From an uncultured Clostridia bacterium (GTDB lineage: Bacteria; Bacillota; Clostridia; RUG12999), in NCBI GenBank assembly GCA_946555455.1, contig CAMNSU010000011.1, positions 1 to 48,435 on the forward strand: a stretch of DNA of 48,435 bases, read 5' to 3'. Shown piece after piece: positions 1-8,000 of the stretch. Under the pieces are notes generated by a model. It made no database searches. It was not told the DNA's origin and saw only the letters and a program-made list of their open reading frames with translations. The translations under genes were made by a program, and so were the position numbers. How positions within the stretch are numbered: position 1 is the stretch's first letter; every line of letters starts with the position of its first letter.

Positions 1-105
1 GTCCTCCGGATTTGGGCTATGCCCAAATCCTCCCCCTCTTACTTTTTCTGAGGGACGCGTGCCCCAGAGGGTAAATACCCTCCGCTTTTTGCCCCCCCGT
101 TCTCC
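1..105. repeat. Interspersed hairpin repeat, copy 1
   Basis: A non-coding stretch opens with GTCCTCC. A perfect hairpin follows (arms 8-17 and 21-30, loop TAT), then TCCCCCTCTTACTTTT. The same order, with the same spacing but a different stem sequence, is found at 8645-8690. Similarity continues loosely through GTAAATA and CCTCCGCT to a C-rich run near 105. The window edge may truncate it on the left. I see no gene in 1-179. Confidence 0.7.
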
Positions 106-179
106 CTTGATTTTTTCTCCGGTAATGAGTTGCGCAAATAGAGCGGGCATAAGACATTGTATATATGTTCCCTTTATTT

Positions 180-458
180 TTATAGTACGCCTAGAAGTTT
201 CAAAATACGAATACCGTCTTTGATGCCATATTGATAATAAAAAATGGATTCAGCTGACCGGTCACAGTCAAGGACATCTAAAAGCGTGTCTGCTTCTTGT
301 TGCTGTTTAGGTGGTATTAATTCAAGAATGCTTTTTTCGGTTTGGCGTCTGCGCAATTGAGCTTCTTGATATTGCGGCGAATTATGCCATGCGGCATAGG
401 GAAATTCCACAAGGTCTGTAAGATATTCTTGAAGCACATCTTCAAATGTTTGATACAT
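180..458 (-). CDS. Small acidic protein of unknown function (DUF6809-like), divergent from XRE regulator
   Basis: This encodes 92 residues with no signal peptide or membrane segment, mostly charged and helical. The C-terminal pattern (a Tyr-rich stretch, then Y-G-I-K-D-G-I-R-I-L-K-L-L-G) matches the end of the protein at 9295-9594 (Q-G-M-Q-A-G-A-R-I-L-L-G-M-L-G), so the two probably belong to one family. It resembles short proteins often annotated DUF6809, but that name is from memory. An AAAGGAATG ribosome site precedes the start. The gene is divergent from the tandem-XRE gene at 608, and a 10-bp palindrome lies inside its promoter. That arrangement suggests regulation by the neighbour. No biochemical function can be assigned. 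Confidence 0.7.
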   Translation of the reverse strand: MYQTFEDVLQEYLTDLVEFPYAAWHNSPQYQEAQLRRRQTEKSILELIPPKQQQEADTLLDVLDCDRSAESIFYYQYGIKDGIRILKLLGVL

Positions 459-490
459 ACTTGTTCATTCCTTTCAAATGTAGTAAAATT

Positions 491-518
491 AGTATATTAT
501 TTTAGAATCGATTCACAA
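491..518 (-). promoter_or_regulatory. Promoter of the 180-458 gene with internal palindrome
   Basis: Read on the minus strand, TTGTGA (513-518) and TATACT (491-496) are separated by 16 bp. The spacer overlaps the perfect palindrome GAATCGATTC (505-514), a plausible operator for the divergent XRE protein. The operator role is inferred from position. Confidence 0.55.
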
Positions 519-607
519 AATCGTTTGGACTCGTAATCTTTGATTTTATTATATTGTATCATAACTTTGAGGTAATGTCAACACTTTTTTTAAAAGAAGG
601 TGAAATA

Positions 608-1042
608 ATGGATAACATAGCAAAAAGATTAAAAAAATTACGAAAGCAGATTGGATTGAAACAAAAAGAAATAGCGGAAAAATTAAATATAACAGCGGGT
701 GGATACTCCAACTATGAAAGAAATTTTTCATTGCCATCTTACGAAAAACTAGTGCAATTAGCAAATATTTACCACACTACGCTTCAATATATTATAACAG
801 GGGAACAAGATACGCAATGCTATGATGAAAAGAATTTTTGTCCATTTCCGCAGCGTTTACGTGAGTTGCGGGAAAAAAGAAATATGACACAGCAGCAGGT
901 GGCGGATTATTTAGGAATCCGAAAGGTGACTTATCAACACTATGAATATGGCGCATACGAACCCAAACTGGACAAGCTGCTTCAACTGGCGGATTTATTT
1001 GACGTAACATTGGACGAGCTGTTGGGACGGAACCGAAAATAA
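608..1042 (+). CDS. XRE-family regulator with two tandem HTH domains
   Basis: The product is 144 residues, made almost entirely of two HTH_XRE domains. The first spans about 3-62 (K-Q-K-E-I-A-E-K-L-N-I recognition region) and the second about 79-140 (T-Q-Q-Q-V-A-D-Y-L-G-I). No effector domain is present. The start at 608 is chosen because AAGAAGGTG lies just upstream and the first HTH begins directly after it; an in-frame ATG at 554 has no such site. Base composition is clearly more AT-rich than addBA, which suggests acquired DNA. It is divergent from the small protein gene at 180-458. A second XRE gene paired divergently with a related small protein sits at 8920-9594. Likely a local repressor; the target is unknown. 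Confidence 0.88.
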   Translation: MDNIAKRLKKLRKQIGLKQKEIAEKLNITAGGYSNYERNFSLPSYEKLVQLANIYHTTLQYIITGEQDTQCYDEKNFCPFPQRLRELREKRNMTQQQVADYLGIRKVTYQHYEYGAYEPKLDKLLQLADLFDVTLDELLGRNRK

Positions 1043-1047
1043 AAAAA

Positions 1048-1084
1048 ATCTCCCAATCGAGGAAACGCGCCGCGATTGGGAGAT
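1048..1084. terminator. Intrinsic terminator hairpin
   Basis: A perfect 12-bp stem (ATCTCCCAATCG and its complement) encloses a 13-nt loop. It ends the XRE transcript. The A-run is on the left side, so the U-tract is better for transcription on the minus strand; it may act in both directions. Confidence 0.7.
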
Positions 1085-1116
1085 ATTACAATTATATTAC
1101 TTTTAAATAGAAAATA

Positions 1117-1145
1117 TTGAGCTTCTAGTTGAAGTGTGTTATACT
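1117..1145 (+). promoter_or_regulatory. Promoter of the hydrophobic-peptide mRNA
   Basis: TTGAGC (1117-1122) and TATACT (1140-1145) are separated by exactly 17 bp. Transcription would start near 1152, giving a leader of about 70 nt before the peptide start codon. Confidence 0.7.
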
Positions 1146-1220
1146 AGACGGTAAGCAGATATAGAGAGTATCGGAAGGCGGTTTGCTGCCCTTGATGTTA
1201 TCGGAAAGGGGGTGGCGCTT

Positions 1221-1292
1221 ATGAAATACATACTAAAGATTTTAACACTCATACTGATAATTTTAGTTGTTTTCAGCATAAAAGCACAATAA
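1221..1292 (+). CDS. 23-residue hydrophobic peptide, candidate type I toxin
   Basis: A short frame encodes 23 residues: a Lys-flanked N-terminus, a core of Ile, Leu and Val (about residues 4-18), and a short polar tail ending K-A-Q. It is a single membrane-spanning segment of the size seen in Fst/TxpA/BsrG-type toxins. AAAGGGGGTGG lies 7-8 nt before the ATG. The gene has its own promoter (1117-1145). A hairpin terminator overlaps its stop codon, and a consensus antisense promoter faces it from 1410. The mRNA 5' end (1155-1187) is complementary to the mRNA 3' region (1345-1377), the type of long-range pairing that hides ribosome sites in type I toxin mRNAs. I do not recognise the exact family; toxicity is inferred. 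Confidence 0.62.
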   Translation: MKYILKILTLILIILVVFSIKAQ

Positions 1293-1324
1293 CCGCCCTC
1301 CCAGCCAGAGTGTAGCGGTTATTG
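1287..1324. terminator. Bidirectional hairpin ending sense and antisense RNAs
   Basis: A 10-bp stem (CAATAACCGC with GCGGTTATTG) surrounds an 18-nt loop at the end of the peptide gene. On the minus strand it is followed by GTGCTTTT; on the plus strand a T-rich stretch follows at 1333-1341. It can end both convergent transcripts. Confidence 0.6.
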
Positions 1325-1375
1325 TTAATAACGTTATTTTTGGCAAACCGTCTTTGAAACGGTCTCTCCGTATCT
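1287..1375 (-). ncRNA. Candidate antisense antitoxin RNA
   Basis: The perfect-consensus promoter at 1382-1410 drives transcription leftward from about 1375, and the shared hairpin at 1287-1324 would end it. The product would be about 90 nt, complementary to the 3' region of the hydrophobic-peptide mRNA. Its own 5' end repeats the 5' end of that mRNA: GCAGATA, then GAGAG, then CGGTTTGC occur in the same order in both. The RNA itself is inferred; no transcript data are available. Confidence 0.55.
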
Positions 1376-1381
1376 GCTTTT

Positions 1382-1410
1382 ATTATACACGCTAAAAGTG
1401 TATTTGTCAA
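1382..1410 (-). promoter_or_regulatory. Consensus promoter for the antisense RNA
   Basis: Read on the minus strand this is TTGACA, 17 bp, TATAAT, a perfect match to the housekeeping sigma consensus. No protein gene starts to its left on that strand, so it most likely drives a non-coding RNA. Confidence 0.8.
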
Positions 1411-1437
1411 GTATAAATGAGAGAAGAAAATAAAATC

Positions 1438-1597
1438 ATTCAAATTGCGGACATGTGCCGCGATTTGAATACCTTGCAGCGTCCAGAGTGCCGAGGAACG
1501 AGGCGCGACACGCGAGTGTAGGACGCTGATAGGGGGATTCCAACAAGGGGGATAGTATGACAGCGAGTGAAACGAGCTGGAATAAGTCCCCTTTTTG
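1438..1597 (+). repeat. Three-hairpin structured repeat, copy A
   Basis: A 160-nt non-coding unit has three hairpins. P1 (1438-1470) has a 7-nt loop ACATGTG. P2 runs from GCGTCC at 1479 to GGACGC at 1527, with an inner GTGCC/GGCGC helix. P3 (about 1545-1594) is closed by AAGGGGGA/TCCCCTT and has an inner CAGC-GA...GA-GCTG helix. Copy B at 9684-9844 keeps loops, joints and length, but its stem bases differ in a compensatory way. It ends a few bases before the addB ribosome site. I do not recognise it as a named RNA family. Confidence 0.75.
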
Positions 1598-1618
1598 AAA
1601 AAGAGGGAGGTGAGCATC

Positions 1619-4600
1619 ATGCCATTGCAAATGATATTCGGAAAAAAATACAGCGGCAAAACGGAGCACTGTTTCCGTGAGATGGAGCGTATCTGCCGGC
1701 AGCAGCCAGAGCGGAAAGTACTGTACATCGTGCCGGAACAATATTCCTATCAGGCGGAAAAAAGCGTGGCGGCGCGTATCGGCGCGGTGAGTCCGTTGGC
1801 GGCGGAAGTGGTGTCGTTTCGGCGGCTGTATTTTCACGTGATGGGCAAAGTGGGGGGCGCGGCGGAAAAACGTCTGACCCGCGCGGGCAAAGCAGTGCTG
1901 CTGCGGCGTGCGGCGGCGCAGTTGAAACCGGAACTGAAAGCCCTGCAAAAAGCGATCCGATATCCCAGTTTTTTAGACCGAATGGGCGACTTGTTTTCCG
2001 AATTCAAACGCTATGGCGTGAATGCGGACATGCTGGCGGATACGTCGGCAAAACTGGACGGCGAAGATTTGCTGGGACGCAAAGTGCAGGAAATCGGCTG
2101 GCTGCTGGACGCGTTTGAAGTGATGGTGCAGGGCGCGTTCCAAAATCCCGAGGACGAACCTGCTATCCTTGCGCGGACGCTGCGTGCGCGCCCCGATTTA
2201 TTTTCCGGCGCAGCGATTTTCATTGATGAATTCGGCGGATTCACGCCGCAGGAGTTGGATATCATTTTGGCGCTGGCGGAAACTGCCGACGTAACGGTGA
2301 CGCTGTCCGGCGCGGAACAGGAAGAAATTTTCGTGTCGCAGCAAAAGGCGGCGGGACGGCTGGTGCGCCGGTGCCGCGCCGCGGAGATTTCTTTTGAAAC
2401 GCGGGAACTCACCCGCGCGAACCGTTTTGCAACCTTTCCGGAACTGGCGGCGCTGGAGGAAACGCTGCTGCAACACCCGATTCGTCCGTGGCGTGAAAAA
2501 ACGGGCAATGTGACGCTGGTCAGCGCGGCGGAACCATATGGCGAACTGGAATATATTGCGGGGGAAATTGTGCGTCTGGTGCGCGACGAAGGGCTGCACT
2601 GGAACGATATTACGATAGCGGCGCGCTCCCTGTCCCGTTATGACGGCATTTTGGAAAGCGTGCTGAGCGCGGCAGGCATTCCCTTTTTTCTGGACAAAAA
2701 AATCGGCGCACAGGACATGCCCGCGGCGGCGCTCGTGCTGGCGGCGCTGGACATTTTCGTGCGCGGCTGGACCTATGACAGCGTGTTTGCCTACCTGAAA
2801 TCGGGATTCGTGGATTTGCCGCAGGAGGACATAGACTTGCTGGAAAACTATATTTTGGCGACAGGTATCCGCGGCAGCAGTTGGACGCGGGAACGCCCTT
2901 GGCACTATCTGCCCAAGGCGGTTTGCGAAGGCTGGGAGGACGGCGCGTTTCTGGAGCATATCAACGCGCTGCGCGACCAGGTGGCAAGACCGCTGGTGCA
3001 GTTTCAGACGGCGCTGAAAGACGCGGAAAATGTGCGCGGCATGTGCGCGGCAGTATATGGATTCATGCTGGACATCGGGCTGGACGAAAAAACGCGGCAG
3101 TTCACAGAGCGATTCCGCGCGGAAGACCCTGCCATGGCGGAACAGTTCGCCCAGATTTGGAACGTGGTATGTACATCGCTGGACGAAATCGTGGCAGCGG
3201 CAGGGGATTTGAACGCGTCCGCCGCGGAATTCACAGAACTGCTGCAAGCGGCGTTTTCGGCGCATGAAATCGGCATTATTCCGCCCATGAGCGACGCGGT
3301 ACAGATTGCGGAAATCGGGCGGTCGCGCGTGGAAGCGGTGGATACGCTGTTTTTGATTGGCGCGACGGATGACGTTTTGCCGCAGGTCAGCCAGTCGGAA
3401 GGACTGCTGGACGACCGTGACCGTGCGCTGCTGGGCGAATTGGGATTGGAACTTGCGCCCGATACCGTGGCGGCGGCAATGGAGGAAGATTTTCTGGTCT
3501 ATCACGCCCTGACCGCGCCCAAAAAACGGCTGACCGTAAGCTGGACGGTGGCGGACGCGGCGGGTACGGCATTATATCCGGCGCGCGTGGTGGGACGGCT
3601 GCGGCGCACATTTCCAAACTTGAAACAAATTTCGCTGGAAGCGGCGCAGGAGCCGGGCGGCATGGAAGGAATTCAATATCCCCATGCGGCGTTTGCACAC
3701 CTGTGTTTTGCCATGCGGCGGACGGCGGACGGCGAAAAAGTGGATGCGCTCTATGGCGATTTAAACCGCTGGTTTCGCGCGCAGGACGCATGGCAGGACG
3801 CGGCGGCGCGGCTGGACGCAGCGGCGGACTACCATAACCAAACGGTCAAACTGGACGCGGCATTGCTGCACGAAATGGGAAAAGACGATTGGTTCAGCAT
3901 TTCGCGCATGGAACGCTTCACCGGCTGTCCTTTTGCGCACTATGCAGGCTATCTGCTGGGCGCACAGCCGCGGGAGGAAGCGAAACTGGAGGTGACAGAC
4001 CGCGGCAGTTTTATTCACAGCGTGATAGAACAAATTGCGCGCTGGGTGGACAATACCTACGGCAGTTGGCAGCAGGTGGAGGAAAGCCGTCTGGAAACGG
4101 AACTGGAGCGCATTTTGCGCGCGGAAACAGAACGGCTGATTGCGGGCGTGGACGAACCGACGCAAAAAATGAAATGGTCGCTGGTACGGCTGCGGGAAGT
4201 GGCGCGCACGTCTATTTTGGCGATTTGCTACCATTTGCGGGCGGGACAGTTCGTGCCGCTGGGACATGAAATTGTGTTCGGCAAAGGCAAACTGCCGATT
4301 GAAGTGGATATCGGCGGTAAAAAAGTGCGCCTGACAGGAAAAATCGACCGCGCCGACATCTATGAAGACGCGCGCGGTAAATATATCCGTATCATTGATT
4401 ACAAAAGCTATGACAAAAAATTCGATATCGCAAAATTCTACTATGGGCTGGATTTGCAGCTTGCCGTCTATCTGGACAGCCTGTGCACGCAGGAAGGGGC
4501 GCAGCCGGCGGGTATGCTGTATTTCCGGCTCTGCGACCCCATTGTGCAAACGCCGCCCGACACCGGCGCGGAAAACGTGTCGGACAGTGTGCGTAAAGCG

Positions 4601-5014
4601 TTTCGCATGAACGGACTGGTGCTGTGGGACAAAGACATTATCCGCAGCATGGACGGCGGCATGGAATCCAAAAGCGACATTGTTCCGGTGGAAGTGAAAA
4701 AGGACGGGACGCTCAGCGCAAAATCCTCCGCGGCAAGCGCATTGCAATTGCAAAGTTTGCGCAAAACGCTGCAAAAAACGCTGCAAACGACATTGCGGGA
4801 TATTTTGGGCGGCGCGGCGGAGGTGCGTCCGGCGCGCTATAAAAAGGATAATGCCTGTACATGGTGCCGGTATCACGACATCTGCCGGTTTGACACCACT
4901 TGCGGCGACACGGCGCGGATTTTGAAACCGCTTGAGACGGCGGACGCGTGGGAGGAAATTGTGAAAGGGGGAGACGGACATGCGGTGGACAGCGGCGCAG
5001 CAACAGGCGATTGA
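1619..5014 (+). CDS. addB: ATP-dependent helicase/deoxyribonuclease subunit B (AddB)
   Basis: The product is 1131 residues, the normal size for AddB. AddB partners with AddA to resect double-strand breaks for RecA-dependent repair. The N-terminus carries a Walker A motif (G-K-K-Y-S-G-K-T, about residues 8-15). The C-terminal nuclease domain shows G-K-I-D-R-A-D, then I-D-Y-K-S (about residues 905-925). Four cysteines expected to bind an iron-sulfur cluster are visible: one in T-G-C-P-F near 769 and three in C-T-W-C-R-Y-H-D-I-C near 1080-1089. The start at 1619 is chosen because GGGAGGTGA sits 6 nt upstream. The gene overlaps addA by 35 bp, so the two are probably translationally coupled. It is rich in GCG codons, unlike the AT-rich genes to its left. 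Confidence 0.97.
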   Translation: MPLQMIFGKKYSGKTEHCFREMERICRQQPERKVLYIVPEQYSYQAEKSVAARIGAVSPLAAEVVSFRRLYFHVMGKVGGAAEKRLTRAGKAVLLRRAAAQLKPELKALQKAIRYPSFLDRMGDLFSEFKRYGVNADMLADTSAKLDGEDLLGRKVQEIGWLLDAFEVMVQGAFQNPEDEPAILARTLRARPDLFSGAAIFIDEFGGFTPQELDIILALAETADVTVTLSGAEQEEIFVSQQKAAGRLVRRCRAAEISFETRELTRANRFATFPELAALEETLLQHPIRPWREKTGNVTLVSAAEPYGELEYIAGEIVRLVRDEGLHWNDITIAARSLSRYDGILESVLSAAGIPFFLDKKIGAQDMPAAALVLAALDIFVRGWTYDSVFAYLKSGFVDLPQEDIDLLENYILATGIRGSSWTRERPWHYLPKAVCEGWEDGAFLEHINALRDQVARPLVQFQTALKDAENVRGMCAAVYGFMLDIGLDEKTRQFTERFRAEDPAMAEQFAQIWNVVCTSLDEIVAAAGDLNASAAEFTELLQAAFSAHEIGIIPPMSDAVQIAEIGRSRVEAVDTLFLIGATDDVLPQVSQSEGLLDDRDRALLGELGLELAPDTVAAAMEEDFLVYHALTAPKKRLTVSWTVADAAGTALYPARVVGRLRRTFPNLKQISLEAAQEPGGMEGIQYPHAAFAHLCFAMRRTADGEKVDALYGDLNRWFRAQDAWQDAAARLDAAADYHNQTVKLDAALLHEMGKDDWFSISRMERFTGCPFAHYAGYLLGAQPREEAKLEVTDRGSFIHSVIEQIARWVDNTYGSWQQVEESRLETELERILRAETERLIAGVDEPTQKMKWSLVRLREVARTSILAICYHLRAGQFVPLGHEIVFGKGKLPIEVDIGGKKVRLTGKIDRADIYEDARGKYIRIIDYKSYDKKFDIAKFYYGLDLQLAVYLDSLCTQEGAQPAGMLYFRLCDPIVQTPPDTGAENVSDSVRKAFRMNGLVLWDKDIIRSMDGGMESKSDIVPVEVKKDGTLSAKSSAASALQLQSLRKTLQKTLQTTLRDILGGAAEVRPARYKKDNACTWCRYHDICRFDTTCGDTARILKPLETADAWEEIVKGGDGHAVDSGAATGD

Positions 5015-8000
5015 CCTGTCGGGACGGGATTTGCTGGTCAGCGCGGCGGCGGGCAGCGGCAAAACGGCGGTGCTGAGCGAACGCGTGGCGGAACGCGTGA
5101 AAGCGGGCGCGGACGTCACCTCTTTTTTGATTATCACGTTCACCAAAGCGGCGGCGGCACAGATGCGCGATAAAATCGGGCGCAAAATCGCGGCGGCGCT
5201 GGAGGACGACCCTGAAAACGCGCATTTGCGGCGGCAGATGGCGCTGCTGGGCAAAGCGTCTGTCTGCACAATTGATTCTTTTTGTATCACGCTGGTGCAA
5301 AACTATTTTCATTTGCTGGACTTAGACCCTGATTTGAAACCGGGCGGCGCGGCGGAACTGGATTTGCTGGCGCTGCAAGTGATGGACGAGGTAATGGAAC
5401 AGCAGTATGCGGCGCACGGCGCGGCGTTTTCCCACCTGTGCAGCTGGCTGGGCGGCGGCAGGGAGGAACGGCTGGCGGAAAAACTGCTGGAACTCTATAA
5501 CGTCATGCAAAGTTTCGCGCACCCCATGGATTGGTTTCATGAATCGGTGGAAATGTATGCGCGGGCAGAGGACGGCGTGGACGCGCTGGCTTGGGTGAAA
5601 GAACTCAAAACGCAGTACCGCGCACGGCTGCACGGCATGATGGAACAACTGGAAGTGTTAGCGCAGCAGGCGGAAGCGGCGGGCGTGCCGGCGTATGCCA
5701 AAGCGTGCCGCGGTGATAGGCAGGCGATGGAGCAGCTTCAGGCGGCGCTGGCGGGCAGTTGGGCGGAAGCGGTGCACGCGGCGGAAATCAGTAAACTGCC
5801 GCGGTTCGCGAGCAAACCGAAAGAAGCGGACGCGGAGGTTTGCGAACAAATCAAAAAAGAACGGGACGCGGTGAAAAAAGCCTATGACGAAAAACAGCGG
5901 GGGCTGTGCAGCCGTATTGCGCAGACCACGCCGGAGCGTATCCGCGAGGGCTGCCGGCGGGTATATCCGCAATTACAGTGTTTGGAGGAAACGCTGCGTC
6001 TGTTTGACGAGCAGTTTTTGGCGGCAAAAAAAGAACAGGGAATGCTGTCTTTTTCCGATTTTGAGCATTTGGCGCTGGAATTGGTGGGACGGGAGGATTT
6101 ACCCGTGGCGGAACAATTGCGCGAAAAATATGCGGAGATTTTCATTGACGAATATCAGGACTGCAACGGCGTGCAGGAGGAACTGTTTTCCACCGTGGCG
6201 CGGCGGGAAAACGGCGTGACCTGCAATTTGTTTATGGTGGGCGACATCAAACAGAGCATTTATAAATTCCGGCAGGCTGACCCCGAAATTTTTCTTGCCA
6301 AAGACAGCGGATTCGGCACGCCGGAGACGGAAACCGGCGGCGCGAAAGTGGTGTTGAACCAAAATTTCCGCAGCCGGAAGGAGATTTTGGACTATACCAA
6401 CGCCGTGTTTGAACGGCTGATGAGCGAGCAATTGGGCGATATCCGCTACGACGCGTCGCATGAATTGCGCCCCGGCGCGGACTATCCGCCTTGCGACAGC
6501 GGGCCTTGCGGTGGACTGCCGGAACTGCTGCTGGCACAGGCGGAAAAAGAAGCGTTTTCCATGGAGGACGACGACTTGCCCGAAAGCGCGCAGGAACTGG
6601 AAATCCGTATGGCGGTCAACCGTTTGATGCAGCTCATGCAGGAGGGCTATCAGGTGTTTGACAGCGACACAGGCGCGTATCGGCACCTGCAATGGCAGGA
6701 CGTGGCGGTGCTGCTGCGTTCGCCTTCCGCTAGCGCGCATTTGTGGGAAAAGGAATTTCGGCGGCGGGAGATTCCGTTCTATTCCGACACGGGCGGCGGC
6801 TATTTTGACGCGCAGGAGGTACGGCTGTTGCTGTCGCTGCTGAAAGTGGTGGACAACCCCTTGCAGGATATCCCGCTGCTGGCGGTGCTGCGCAGCGCAT
6901 TGTTTGGGTTTGACGAAAACGAATTGCTCCGTATCCGCGCGGCAGGCGGCGGCTATTTCTACCACGCCATGGCGAAGGTGGAGGACGCGGCGCTGCAGGA
7001 AAAATGCGCGGCGGTGCGGGAGAAATTGTCGCGGTGGCGGCAGATGGCGGCGGCGCTGCCAACGGATACGTTTTTGCGCCGGTTGCTGGAGGAAACGGAT
7101 TTCTATGCGCACGTGCTGGCGCTGCCGGGCGGCGAAGCGCGGCGCGGCAACGTGCGGCTGATTTTTGAATATGCCAAGCAGTTTGAAAGCGCGAAATTCC
7201 GCGGGCTGTTTCATTTCACGCGGTTCATGGAACGCGTGAAACAGAAATCCGATTTCGGCGCAAGCAAAACGCTGTCGGAAAACTGTAACGTGGTGCGGCT
7301 GATGAGTATTCATAAATCCAAAGGACTGGAATTTCCGGTTGTGATTGTGGGACAGCTTGGCAAACGGTTTAATTTGCGCAGCGCACAGGAGAAATTTTTG
7401 ACGCATAAATCGCTGGGGCTGGGCTGTGAATTTCTGGACGGACAGCGCAAAATCCGTTATGACCTCGTGTCGCACACGGCAATTGCGGAGCGCATGGTGC
7501 AGGAAAGTTTGTCGGAGGAATTGCGGGTGTTATATGTGGCGTTCACGCGGGCGCGGGAAAAACTGATTTTGACCGCGGCAGACGCGAAAGCGGCGGAAAA
7601 ATTGGAACTGTGGCAGGCGAACAAGCGGGACGCGGTACCGCCCGCAGCGGTGCGCGGCGCATCCGGATTTTTGGCATGGGTCGGATTGAGTTTGAACACG
7701 GGTATCCGCACGCAAGTGCTGTCGGCGGCGCAGATACAGGAGGATTTCATGACCACGGCGGCGCGGCAGGAACAAGCGTCTCCGGCGCTGCCGCAGGGCG
7801 GCGGACAGTATGCGGAAATTGACAGGCGGCTGTCATTTCGGTACGAAGGCGCGCCGGGCGGCGCACTGCCGACCAAGTTTTCGGTTACGGAACTCAAAAA
7901 CGTTTACCGGCGGGAGCCGGACGGTGTGGCGTTGGTGGAGGAGGATATGCGACAGCCGGAATTTTTGCAGGACAGCAAAGGGCCGGACGCGCCGCAGCTT

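Noticed and set aside
1555-1599. Conserved 13-codon frame in P3 of the three-hairpin repeat (M-T-A-S-E-T-S-W and M-T-A-T-K-G-S-W in the two copies)
   Set aside because: The base differences between the copies are explained by helix pairing, and there is no proper ribosome site. Coding is probably incidental to the structure.
2198-3505. Long antisense open frames inside addB (also in addA, feoB and the SLH genes)
   Set aside because: The real genes on the plus strand have complete motifs; the antisense frames are Arg/His-rich shadows without domains or start signals.
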